Source: Methanomassiliicoccaceae archaeon UBA480
GTDB taxonomy: Archaea; Thermoplasmatota; Thermoplasmata; Methanomassiliicoccales; Methanomethylophilaceae
Direction: 5' to 3'
NCBI GenBank assembly: GCA_002506425.1
Contig: DAXO01000080.1
Location: 1 to 16,440, forward strand
Length of the DNA stretch: 16,440 nucleotides
The notes under the pieces were generated by a model. The model did not search any database and had not been told where the DNA came from. It saw nothing but the letters and a program-made list of their open reading frames with translations. Every line of letters begins with the position of its first letter. The first letter of the stretch is position 1. Shown here piece after piece: positions 7,337 through 13,520 of this stretch. A program made the position numbers and the translations under genes.

Positions 7337-8062
7337 ATGGCAGAATTCAGGATCGTCCTGGTAGGACCGAAGTTCCCCGGCAACGTCGGAGCGGTGGCCC
7401 GCTCCATGGCGAACTTCGGGCTGAGGGACCTGGTCCTGGTCCACCCCTCGTGCGAGCTCGACGACGACGCGTTCCGCAGAGCGAAGCACGGATCGTTCAT
7501 CCTCGACGGAGTCAGGATAGTCGACACGATCGACGAGGCTCTGGACGGGTGCTTCCTCGTGGCAGGCACCAGCGGCGTGACCACGAAGGGGGACAGCAAC
7601 TACACGCGCATACCCGTCCCCGTAAGGGAGTTCGCAGAAGGATGCAGAGGCTATCAGGAGAAGATCGCACTCGTCTTCGGAAGAGAGGATATCGGACTCC
7701 TCCAGGAGGAGCTCGAGAGGTGCGATGTGCTCGTCTGGGTTCCTACCGGCGACGAATTCCCCATCCTGAACCTGTCGCATGCCGCGACGATCGTCATGTA
7801 CGAGATGTATCAGGCGGACCATGTGCCCCGCAAGACCCTTCCTGCGAGCAGGGACCAGAAGGAGAGGCTGTTCTCCACCTTCGATGACCTGATGCAGGAG
7901 GTCGGATACCCCGAGAACCGCAGGAACGGGACCAGAGTCATGTTCAGACGCATGATGGGACGGTCCATCCCTTCGGAATACGAGTTCCGCACCATCATGG
8001 GCGTCATCGGCGACGCCGTCCGCATAATCAGGAACGGCAAGCCCTGGGAGAAGAAGGATTAA
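7337..8062 (+). CDS. trmJ: SPOUT RNA methyltransferase, TrmJ-like
   Basis: This is a SAM-dependent 2'-O-methyltransferase of the SpoU/TrmH class, most like TrmJ, which modifies position 32 of tRNAs. The protein has 241 residues. All three SPOUT motifs are present: N16 with GAVARSMANFG at 18-28, LVFGREDIGL at 112-121, and PILNLSHAA at 142-150. The C-terminal extension (RRNGTRVMFRRMMGRS) is typical of TrmJ. It is divergent from the phosphopantoate ligase gene and converges on the FtsZ-like gene; the two TAA stops overlap by 4 bp. The target nucleotide is inferred from the family. Confidence 0.9.
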   Translation: MAEFRIVLVGPKFPGNVGAVARSMANFGLRDLVLVHPSCELDDDAFRRAKHGSFILDGVRIVDTIDEALDGCFLVAGTSGVTTKGDSNYTRIPVPVREFAEGCRGYQEKIALVFGREDIGLLQEELERCDVLVWVPTGDEFPILNLSHAATIVMYEMYQADHVPRKTLPASRDQKERLFSTFDDLMQEVGYPENRRNGTRVMFRRMMGRSIPSEYEFRTIMGVIGDAVRIIRNGKPWEKKD

Positions 8063-8856
8063 GCCCTTACCGGCAGGAACACGAGGACCTTGTTGTCCTC
8101 CAGGTCGTCGCGCAGAACGACATCCGGAAGGATGCCTGTCTCGGACACCACCTTGTCGAATATCGCATCTATCTGCGCGGTGCGGAATCCCGAACCGAGC
8201 GATATGACCATCTTCCCGAGAGACGGATCGACCGGATAGGGGGCGTTCTCCACAGCCCTCCTCACAGCCTCCTCGGGATGCATGGTGTTCACATAGGAGA
8301 ACGTGTAGGACCTCTCAGGGAACGTGCTGAAGAACGGGCCTTCCAGTATGGAAGCGATATTGTTGATCGCGAAGGTCGTGGTGTACTCGTAGACACGGAA
8401 GAACGCGTCTATCTTCATGTCATCGACCATCATGGACTTGTAGAGCGCCATGTTGTCGATAATGAACATCCTGTCGACCAAGGGAAGGCTGGAAGATACC
8501 TCGTCGAACGCGCGAGAGCGGGCCTCCTCGAACTCCAGCGGGATCCCCACGACGGCTATCACCTTGCAGCCCATCCTCCTGGCGCAGGAGACGACATTGG
8601 TGAACGCCATCGTTCCAGAGAATCCGCCCAATATCGAGAATATTATCACAGCACGAACCCCTTCGAGACGAGAGCAGAGCAGATCGTCGTCTCCCGAAGC
8701 TATGGGGCGATCCAGATCCGGATCGGATACCTGCCTCTCGGCGGCTCCGGCGGGATGGACCTTGACGATCGGAACGGAATGAGGGGTGTGGCCGTTGACG
8801 ATGCGGCCTGCCGCGCCTCCGCATACTATCAGGACGACATCATCCAAATCTCTCAC
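8059..8856 (-). CDS. Divergent FtsZ/tubulin-superfamily protein, probable pseudo-GTPase
   Basis: I read this 265-residue protein as a degraded FtsZ, by order of motifs. GGAAGRIVN at 13-21 matches the FtsZ T1 loop (GGAGGNAVN). GGFSGT at 77-82 stands where T4 has GGGTGTG. PLEFEEARSRAF at 106-117 matches the PFxFEGxxRxxxA region. IIDNMALY at 132-139 matches IPNDRLL. The C-terminal part (VISLGSGF onward) fits the second FtsZ domain. The T7 loop, which supplies catalytic aspartates to the neighbouring subunit (NxDxxD), is replaced by TFPERSYTFSY. Polymerisation or regulation without hydrolysis is plausible. The start is GTG at 8856 or TTG at 8847, both inside the upstream RHH gene; the longer frame from 8925 is unlikely. 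The fold call needs a profile search. Confidence 0.75.
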   Translation of the reverse strand: MRDLDDVVLIVCGGAAGRIVNGHTPHSVPIVKVHPAGAAERQVSDPDLDRPIASGDDDLLCSRLEGVRAVIIFSILGGFSGTMAFTNVVSCARRMGCKVIAVVGIPLEFEEARSRAFDEVSSSLPLVDRMFIIDNMALYKSMMVDDMKIDAFFRVYEYTTTFAINNIASILEGPFFSTFPERSYTFSYVNTMHPEEAVRRAVENAPYPVDPSLGKMVISLGSGFRTAQIDAIFDKVVSETGILPDVVLRDDLEDNKVLVFLPVRA

Positions 8857-9127
8857 CGATGTTGGCCCTGTCCTCGATGTAGCGATGCGCTGCGGCACGA
8901 ACCATGTCGTCGAAGCTCCTCCCATCGGACGACAACTCCGTTATGTCGACCGTCTGCACCTCGTACACAGGCTCCGTCCCGCCGGCGACGCGATCCTCGG
9001 CATAGGAATCGAGAACCGTCCTGACGGCATCGGAAAGGGAGCCGAACTCGCCCTCGACTACCAGCGCGCGATAGACGGCGATGGTATCGGGAGACAGCCT
9101 CAGAAGGACCTTGGAATCGTCGGCCAT
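8840..9127 (-). CDS. Ribbon-helix-helix (CopG/CdrS-like) protein
   Basis: This is a probable small DNA-binding regulator of 95 residues. The N-terminal half has an RHH pattern: strand KVLLRLSPD, helix TIAVYRALVVEGE, then the helix SLSDAVRTVLDSYAEDR at 30-46. A second segment at 71-87 (SFDDMVRAAAHRYIEDR) repeats the second helix with 8 of 17 identical residues, so the protein may hold two RHH-like units. Its last codons overlap the start of the FtsZ-like gene, so the two are translated together. In haloarchaea the RHH regulator CdrS is encoded with FtsZ2; this pairing looks analogous. It could be an autoregulator of this pair. The DNA target is unknown. Confidence 0.8.
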   Translation of the reverse strand: MADDSKVLLRLSPDTIAVYRALVVEGEFGSLSDAVRTVLDSYAEDRVAGGTEPVYEVQTVDITELSSDGRSFDDMVRAAAHRYIEDRANIGERFG

Positions 9128-9150
9128 ATGTCATCCAGCTTTGATAGAAT

Positions 9151-9160
9151 GAAAGTAAAG
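9151..9160 (-). promoter_or_regulatory. Possible promoter for the RHH/FtsZ-like pair
   Basis: On the minus strand ctttactttc lies 24-33 bp before the RHH start at 9127. It follows the hairpin that ends rpl12, so the pair can be transcribed separately from the ribosomal genes. The match to a TATA box is modest. Confidence 0.4.
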
Positions 9161-9169
9161 GGTTTTGGG

Positions 9170-9189
9170 GGGTTCCGGTGAAGGAACCC
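9170..9189 (-). terminator. Hairpin terminator after rpl12
   Basis: Perfect 7-bp arms gggttcc (9170-9176) and ggaaccc (9183-9189) enclose a 6-nt loop, three bases past the rpl12 stop. On the minus strand it is followed by ccccaaaaccctttactttc, which holds short T runs. Confidence 0.6.
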
Positions 9190-9191
9190 GA

Positions 9192-9506
9192 TCATCCGAA
9201 CAGTGCGGAAAGACCAGCGGCGGCCTCTTCCTCGCTGACGGCCTCTTCCTCGGGCTCTGCCTCTTTGGCGGGAGCCTCGGTAGCGGCGGCAGCGGCGGCG
9301 GGTGCGGCAGCGGCGGCGGGTGCGGCGCAAACAGATGCGCTGGCAATGGCCTCCTTGATGTCGACTCCGTCGAGAGACGCGACGAGTGCCTTGATCTTGG
9401 CTGCGTCAGGCTCGACTCCAGCGGCGGTCAGGATGGCCTTGATGGCATCCTCGGTGATGTCCTTGCCGGCAGAGTAGAGCACCATAGCGCTGTAGATATA
9501 CTCCAT
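9192..9506 (-). CDS. rpl12: Large-subunit ribosomal protein P1/L12
   Basis: This is the acidic stalk protein of the archaeal large subunit, which binds L10/P0 and recruits translation factors. It has 104 residues: an N-terminal dimerisation domain (MEYIYSAMVLYSAGKDITED), an Ala/Pro hinge at about 60-76, an acidic stretch, and the conserved factor-binding tail SEEEAAAGLSALFG. The tail is nearly the same as that of L10. A strong Shine-Dalgarno (aaggag) precedes the ATG. It is the last gene of the rpl1-rpl10-rpl12 unit, 18 nt after rpl10, and is followed by a hairpin. The hinge contains a perfect 18-bp tandem duplication. Confidence 0.97.
   Translation of the reverse strand: MEYIYSAMVLYSAGKDITEDAIKAILTAAGVEPDAAKIKALVASLDGVDIKEAIASASVCAAPAAAAAPAAAAAATEAPAKEAEPEEEAVSEEEAAAGLSALFG
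9288..9323. repeat. 18-bp tandem duplication in the L12 hinge
   Basis: The unit ggcagcggcggcgggtgc occurs twice in tandem without mismatch (9288-9305 and 9306-9323). It encodes two copies of an Ala/Pro hinge hexapeptide and probably arose by slippage. Confidence 0.85.
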
Positions 9507-9524
9507 CTCAAATCAACTCCTTAT

Positions 9525-10529
9525 TTAACCGAATAGTGCACTGAGACCAGCGGCGGCTTCTTCCTCGCTGACCTCTTCTTCTTCTTCCTCGACCTTCTCC
9601 TCTGCGGGTGCGGCGGCCGCTGCGGGCGCCGAAGGCGCTGCAGCCGCGGCGGAGCTGAGCCTCGCCGCGATCTCGTCGCTGGTGTATCCGGAAGCGGAGG
9701 CGAGAGCGAGCATCTGCGCGTCTGCCTTCGCGAGGAGCATGTCGATGTTCTCCTTGGTCGGTATCGCGGCCTCAATGGAGAGTCCCATGGACTCCCTGAA
9801 CGCCTTCGCGATGAGCGGAACGATCGTCTCCTTAGTCGGATACGCGATCGAAACACCCAGAGCCAGGGCGTTGTGCGCGGCCGTAGCGAACATGGTGGAA
9901 TAGTAATCCTCGGGGATGTCGAGAACATCCTTTCCGTAGATGACTCCGTCCTCGTATGCGGACCTGAGCTCCATACCCACAACCATGGGCAGGATCTCGA
10001 GCTTGGGGAGCATCGCGGCCACGGGTCCAGGGATGGGTTCGCCCTCCTTGACCAGCGTGGTGTCCTTCTTGATCACTATCTTTCCCGCATCGATAGCTGC
10101 GGGAAGGCCTATCTTCTGAAGTTCCCCGATTATGGGGCCGGGTCCGAAAGGCGTGGGTCCCTTGTGGACGACAATGTCGAAAGGCGCAAGCTGTCCCTCC
10201 TTGGCGGGGGCCGGCGTCATCGTGGCCTCGAGCTTCTTGTAAAGCTTGAAGGGATCGATGTCCGTCGTGACGATTGCGCACTGTCCGTGCACTGCATCCT
10301 TGAGTCCCAGGATCTCGGGCTTCTCCTTCGCCGCCTCCTCGATGGCCAAGAGCATGAGTTTGTTCTTGGTCATCTTGAGCTTGGCGTGGGCCCTGAGTCC
10401 CGCCCTCATGGACTGGATCTGCTGACCGGGAATCCCGTGCATGTCGACGATAGCGACAACGGGAAACTCGCGCATATCCTGTACCAGCTCCTCGACGAGG
10501 TCCTTCTTCCAAGTTGCGACGTGTGCCAT
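9525..10529 (-). CDS. rpl10: Large-subunit ribosomal protein L10/P0
   Basis: This is the scaffold of the ribosomal stalk, binding 23S rRNA with its N-terminal domain and L12 dimers with C-terminal helices. It has 334 residues. The start MAHVATWKKDLVEELV is typical, as are the P0 core, the Ala-rich region and the tail SEEEAAAGLSALFG shared with L12. I chose the second ATG (10529), because the ggagg at 10537-10541 is 7 nt from it and only 1 nt from the ATG at 10535. It starts 12 nt after the rpl1 stop. Confidence 0.97.
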   Translation of the reverse strand: MAHVATWKKDLVEELVQDMREFPVVAIVDMHGIPGQQIQSMRAGLRAHAKLKMTKNKLMLLAIEEAAKEKPEILGLKDAVHGQCAIVTTDIDPFKLYKKLEATMTPAPAKEGQLAPFDIVVHKGPTPFGPGPIIGELQKIGLPAAIDAGKIVIKKDTTLVKEGEPIPGPVAAMLPKLEILPMVVGMELRSAYEDGVIYGKDVLDIPEDYYSTMFATAAHNALALGVSIAYPTKETIVPLIAKAFRESMGLSIEAAIPTKENIDMLLAKADAQMLALASASGYTSDEIAARLSSAAAAAPSAPAAAAAPAEEKVEEEEEEVSEEEAAAGLSALFG

Positions 10530-10541
10530 CTTCATGCCTCC

Positions 10542-11180
10542 TTACAGGACCCTCTCCGAGGGGCCCATGGTGGTCTTGACGTAGGCGGAAGCAATGTTGT
10601 GCTTTCCCTTCTCCAGGTGGGACTCGACACGCTTCAGGATGAGATCGACATTCTCAGCGATCTCTTCCGCAGACATGTCAACAGACCCGACGGGAGCATG
10701 GAAAGTCTTCCTGTCCTTCGATCTGATGGTCACAGACTTGCGGAGACCGTCGATCATCACAGAGGGATCTGCTCCCGGTGCGATGGGCTTCGGCATCTTT
10801 CCGCGAGGACCGAGCACGGTACCGAGCCTCTTACCGACGACAGCCATCAAAGGCGCCTCGGCGATAAAGTAGTCGGTGCTGTTCGCGATCTTCTTAGCCT
10901 GTTTCTTGTCGTCCGCAATCGCTCCGAGTTCCTCGGGGGTGATCACGGCATCGGCCACGTCCTTGGCTTTCAAGGCTAGTTCGCCACCACCAATCACGCA
11001 GATCCTGACCGACTTGCCGCGGCCGTTCGGGAGAATGATATCCTCCTGAATACGGTTCTTGGGCACAGACAGGTCAACATCCTTGAGATTGATGGCCAAC
11101 TCAACCGTCTCGGTGAAATTGCGCTTCTTCGCACTCTCCAGTGCCTTCTGCACAGCCATCACGGTTGGTTTTTCTGCCAA
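10542..11180 (-). CDS. rpl1: Large-subunit ribosomal protein L1
   Basis: This is the L1-stalk protein, which binds 23S rRNA and in several archaea represses its own operon by binding a mimic site on the mRNA. It has 212 residues, with typical segments LPNGRGKSVRICVIGGG and LGPRGKMPKPI. The start codon is TTG at 11180, 7 nt after a strong gaggagg. A weak start behind a strong ribosome site suits a controlled message. It is the first gene of rpl1-rpl10-rpl12 and has its own promoter and a folded leader, because the ATPase gene separates it from rpl11. Confidence 0.96.
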   Translation of the reverse strand: MAEKPTVMAVQKALESAKKRNFTETVELAINLKDVDLSVPKNRIQEDIILPNGRGKSVRICVIGGGELALKAKDVADAVITPEELGAIADDKKQAKKIANSTDYFIAEAPLMAVVGKRLGTVLGPRGKMPKPIAPGADPSVMIDGLRKSVTIRSKDRKTFHAPVGSVDMSAEEIAENVDLILKRVESHLEKGKHNIASAYVKTTMGPSERVL

Positions 11181-11187
11181 TACAATT

Positions 11188-11230
11188 CCTCCTCGTAGTT
11201 CGAACGAGTCCTTTCGGGACTCTCCTACAA
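11188..11230 (-). promoter_or_regulatory. Structured 5' leader of rpl1, possible L1 autoregulation site
   Basis: Transcription from the TATA box would give a leader of about 50 nt. It can form one hairpin with 6-bp arms gagtcc and ggactc (11217-11222 with 11206-11211) and loop cgaaa. A second has 5-bp arms ctcgt and acgag (11204-11208 with 11192-11196). The second ends in the Shine-Dalgarno gaggagg (11188-11194), so it can partly mask it. The two hairpins share bases, so they may be alternatives. L1 autoregulation is known in Methanococcus; its use here is inferred. Confidence 0.5.
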
Positions 11231-11252
11231 GTAAGGGGACCTATAAGGGGAT

Positions 11253-11264
11253 AGTATTTAAACC
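11253..11264 (-). promoter_or_regulatory. TATA box for the rpl1 operon
   Basis: On the minus strand ggtttaaatact is one of the best TATA-box matches in the window. Initiation about 25 bp downstream would fall near 11230, giving a 50-nt leader before rpl1. Confidence 0.7.
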
Positions 11265-11670
11265 TAACAGACCGGGTCAGATACAATCGCGCTCTTTAGC
11301 TTTGAGGGTTGAAGACGTTACGTAAACCGACCTACAAAAAAGCGTATTATCGATTCGTGGAATGTCAATCCTGCCACTTTCAAAGTTTTCATGACCTGGA
11401 ATTGGCACGAACAGGTATTGATGAAGTACGGCATCACCAAGAATCACCACAATCCGCAGGTGAGCCGCATTTCCAAGAACAGGTGTCGTATAGATAACGC
11501 TAGCGCAACCAACCGTACCGCTCTCGGGTTCCATTCGGATGCTGTAGAAAACAGCTCAACAGACAAAACCTCTTGTTTACCTGCAGGAATGCCGGAGATG
11601 ATGCCGCCATGCATCCGTCGGTCGCCCATTGGACTCCATCTCATCCTTGAAGAAAAGCATCTTTCATCAT
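11265..11670. other. Non-coding or decayed region between rpl1 and the ATPase gene
   Basis: This stretch of about 400 bp is visibly less GC-rich than the genes around it. Short reading frames exist on both strands (for example 11277-11534 minus and 11391-11720 plus). None has a ribosome site with a recognisable protein, and I find no tRNA or other RNA gene. It probably came with the ATPase gene or is decayed sequence. Confidence 0.5.
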
Positions 11671-11671
11671 A

Positions 11672-11693
11672 TTTCCCTATTCTAATAGGGAAA
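11672..11693. promoter_or_regulatory. Perfect 10-bp dyad, operator-like, next to the ATPase promoter
   Basis: Arms tttccctatt (11672-11681) and aatagggaaa (11684-11693) are exact inverted repeats around a 2-nt centre. The right arm ends three bases before the TATA-like box. A dimeric regulator bound here would touch the BRE/TATA region. Confidence 0.55.
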
Positions 11694-11695
11694 AA

Positions 11696-11706
11696 TCATA
11701 TATTAT
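11696..11706 (+). promoter_or_regulatory. TATA box for the ATPase gene
   Basis: The stretch tcatatattat is centred about 24 bp before the ATG at 11725. No Shine-Dalgarno precedes the ATG, so a leaderless transcript is likely. Confidence 0.65.
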
Positions 11707-11724
11707 CAAATAATTCCTAATATC

Positions 11725-12906
11725 ATGGAAATAAAGAGACTGGATTACCTACGGTTTCTGAAAGACTCCACTGGGAAGACAGATCTCGTAAAGGTTCTAA
11801 CCGGTATGCGCAGAACCGGCAAAACCACCGTGATGCTCCAACATATGGGATTCATCCGCTCATCCGGTGTCCCGGAAGAATCAATCTGCTACATCGACCT
11901 GGACCTGCTGGGAGAAGAGATCGATTCGCAGGAACTAAAGGAGATGCTCCAGCCGTGCCTGGGCCGGGAAGGCCTACACTACATCATGATCGACGAAATC
12001 CAAGACGTAGAAGGATGGGAGCGTGTGATTGCCATGCTGGTGGCACGCAGAGATTGCGACATCTACATCACCGGCTCCAATTCAAAAATGCTCTCGTCCG
12101 AGCTATCGACAAAACTCTCAGGCAGGTACATGGAAGTCGAGATACTTCCACTATCGTTCAAGGAATTCGTGGAGCTGCACGGAGGCGATGAGAACGACAG
12201 GTTCCTCCAATACCTCCGCTACGGGCCCCTTCCATCGATCGAACCCGACAGAGGAGATAGAGTCTGTCGCGCTCAATCGGAGGGCGTGTACAACACGGTT
12301 ATGATGAAAGACATACTCTCGCATACATCCGGCAATGCCGACAAACTGAGAAGCGTATGCCGTTTCCTATTCTCCAATGTCGGAAGAGTGACCAACGCCG
12401 AGAGGATATCGACCGAGTTGAAGCTGTCCGATGATACAGTGAGGAAATACCTGGACGCATTGCTGGAAGCTCACCTGTTCTACCATGCGGAAAGATACGA
12501 TATCGTCGGAAAGAACGTGTTCAGATCGAAAGGCAAGTACTATGCGACAGACACAGGAATGAGGAACCTCCTTGTCAACGCGAATGAGCTGAGGGACATC
12601 AGCGCCCCGTTGGAGAACATAGTCTTCTTCGAACTCCTGCGCAGAGGATGGAGGGTATTCGTAGGCAGCTATCGCGATAAAGAAGTGGACTTCACTGCAA
12701 TCCGCGAGGATGAGATCAGGTATTACCAGGTGTCGCAGACAATTATGGCCGAAGAGACCTATTCCGGAGAGATCGGACCGCTGAAAGCGATAGGCGACAA
12801 CTATCCGAAGACCATCCTTACTCTGGACAGATTCGGCCTAGGCAACGACAGCGGCATACGGACCATCAACCTGATAGATTGGCTGATGGGTCGTATCGAT
12901 GCGTAA
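11725..12906 (+). CDS. AAA_14/DUF4143 family ATPase
   Basis: This is an ATPase of a family that is often multicopy in archaeal and bacterial genomes; its role is unclear, with links to mobile DNA suggested. The 393-residue protein has Walker A GMRRTGKTT (27-35), Walker B YIMIDE (86-91) and sensor ITGSNSKML (115-123). A winged-helix region follows at about 205-260 (TNAERISTELKLSDDTVRKY). The C-terminal DUF4143 domain is nuclease-like (E297, EVDF at 320-323, YYQVS at 333-337). The Gln in YYQV replaces the Lys of active PD-(D/E)XK enzymes. All core motifs are intact. It lies opposite to, and splits, the rpl11-rpl1 cluster, which suggests insertion. Confidence 0.9.
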   Translation: MEIKRLDYLRFLKDSTGKTDLVKVLTGMRRTGKTTVMLQHMGFIRSSGVPEESICYIDLDLLGEEIDSQELKEMLQPCLGREGLHYIMIDEIQDVEGWERVIAMLVARRDCDIYITGSNSKMLSSELSTKLSGRYMEVEILPLSFKEFVELHGGDENDRFLQYLRYGPLPSIEPDRGDRVCRAQSEGVYNTVMMKDILSHTSGNADKLRSVCRFLFSNVGRVTNAERISTELKLSDDTVRKYLDALLEAHLFYHAERYDIVGKNVFRSKGKYYATDTGMRNLLVNANELRDISAPLENIVFFELLRRGWRVFVGSYRDKEVDFTAIREDEIRYYQVSQTIMAEETYSGEIGPLKAIGDNYPKTILTLDRFGLGNDSGIRTINLIDWLMGRIDA

Positions 12907-13012
12907 TGCCTTTCTGGCGAGTGAATCTGCTCCGCGTCATGCCGAACGAAGCCACGGAAGCGCTGAAAGAATGCAATGAAGAACGCATCCGATGAAGCTC
13001 GGACGCGGAAAT

Positions 13013-13032
13013 GGGGCGGGTTTCCCCGCCCC
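13013..13032 (-). terminator. Strong hairpin terminator after rpl11
   Basis: Perfect 8-bp GC arms ggggcggg (13013-13020) and cccgcccc (13025-13032) enclose a 4-nt loop, GAAA on the minus strand. It begins 8 bases past the rpl11 stop and is followed by attt on the minus strand. It would end the secE-spt5-rpl11 transcript and could also serve the ATPase gene from the other side. Confidence 0.7.
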
Positions 13033-13040
13033 TGCGAGTT

Positions 13041-13517
13041 TCAGTCTGCGAGGGCGGCGTCGTACTCGCCGGCCCTGACAGCGGCCTGGAAGTCCTTGGG
13101 GTTCTTCCCGTCGAGGGTGACACCCATGGCGACGCAGGTTCCTGCGACCTCCATGGCCCTGGCCTTCATGGTGGCTCCCAGGAGGTCGTCGCCCTTCATG
13201 TCGACGATCTTCCTGATCTGCTCGATGGTCAGGTTTCCGACCTTCTCGGCCTTGGCGTTGTGGGCTCCGGACTCGATTCCGAGCTCGCCCTTGATGAGAG
13301 CGGACATGGGAGGGGTTCCGACTTTGATGTCGAAGGACTTGTCATCGTTGATGAGGACCTTCACGGGGACCTTCATCCCATCGTAGGCTTTCGTCTTCTC
13401 GTTGATCTTAGCTATGACCTGGCCGATGTTAACGCCCTTGGGTCCCAGTGCGGGGCCGAGGGGTGGACCTGCGGAGGCCCTGCCCCCGTCAACCAATGCC
13501 TCAACAGTATCTACCAT
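13041..13517 (-). CDS. rpl11: Large-subunit ribosomal protein L11
   Basis: L11 binds the GTPase-associated centre of 23S rRNA. The protein has 158 residues. The N-terminal domain has the signature GPPLGPALGPKGVNIGQVIAKINEKT (read in two parts, residues 17-42). The C-terminal RNA-binding domain (TIEQIRKIVDMK and the following helices) is normal. It starts 3 nt after the spt5 stop and ends before a strong hairpin. In most archaea rpl1 comes next; here an ATPase gene intervenes. Confidence 0.97.
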   Translation of the reverse strand: MVDTVEALVDGGRASAGPPLGPALGPKGVNIGQVIAKINEKTKAYDGMKVPVKVLINDDKSFDIKVGTPPMSALIKGELGIESGAHNAKAEKVGNLTIEQIRKIVDMKGDDLLGATMKARAMEVAGTCVAMGVTLDGKNPKDFQAAVRAGEYDAALAD

Positions 13518-13520
13518 TGT

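Noticed and set aside
8059..8925. Longer FtsZ-like frame starting at ATG 8925.
   Set aside because: The extra 23 residues lie wholly inside the RHH gene and do not resemble an FtsZ N-terminus. GTG 8856 or TTG 8847 fits better.
9873..10979. A 368-codon plus-strand frame across rpl10 and rpl1.
   Set aside because: It is antisense to two clear ribosomal protein genes and crosses their junction.
11277..11534. An 85-codon minus-strand frame upstream of rpl1.
   Set aside because: It overlaps the rpl1 promoter side and gives no recognisable protein. It may be chance or decayed sequence.
11525..11540. The sequence cgggttccattcgg looked like a tRNA T arm.
   Set aside because: It lacks the conserved purine in the loop, and there is no matching D or acceptor arm.
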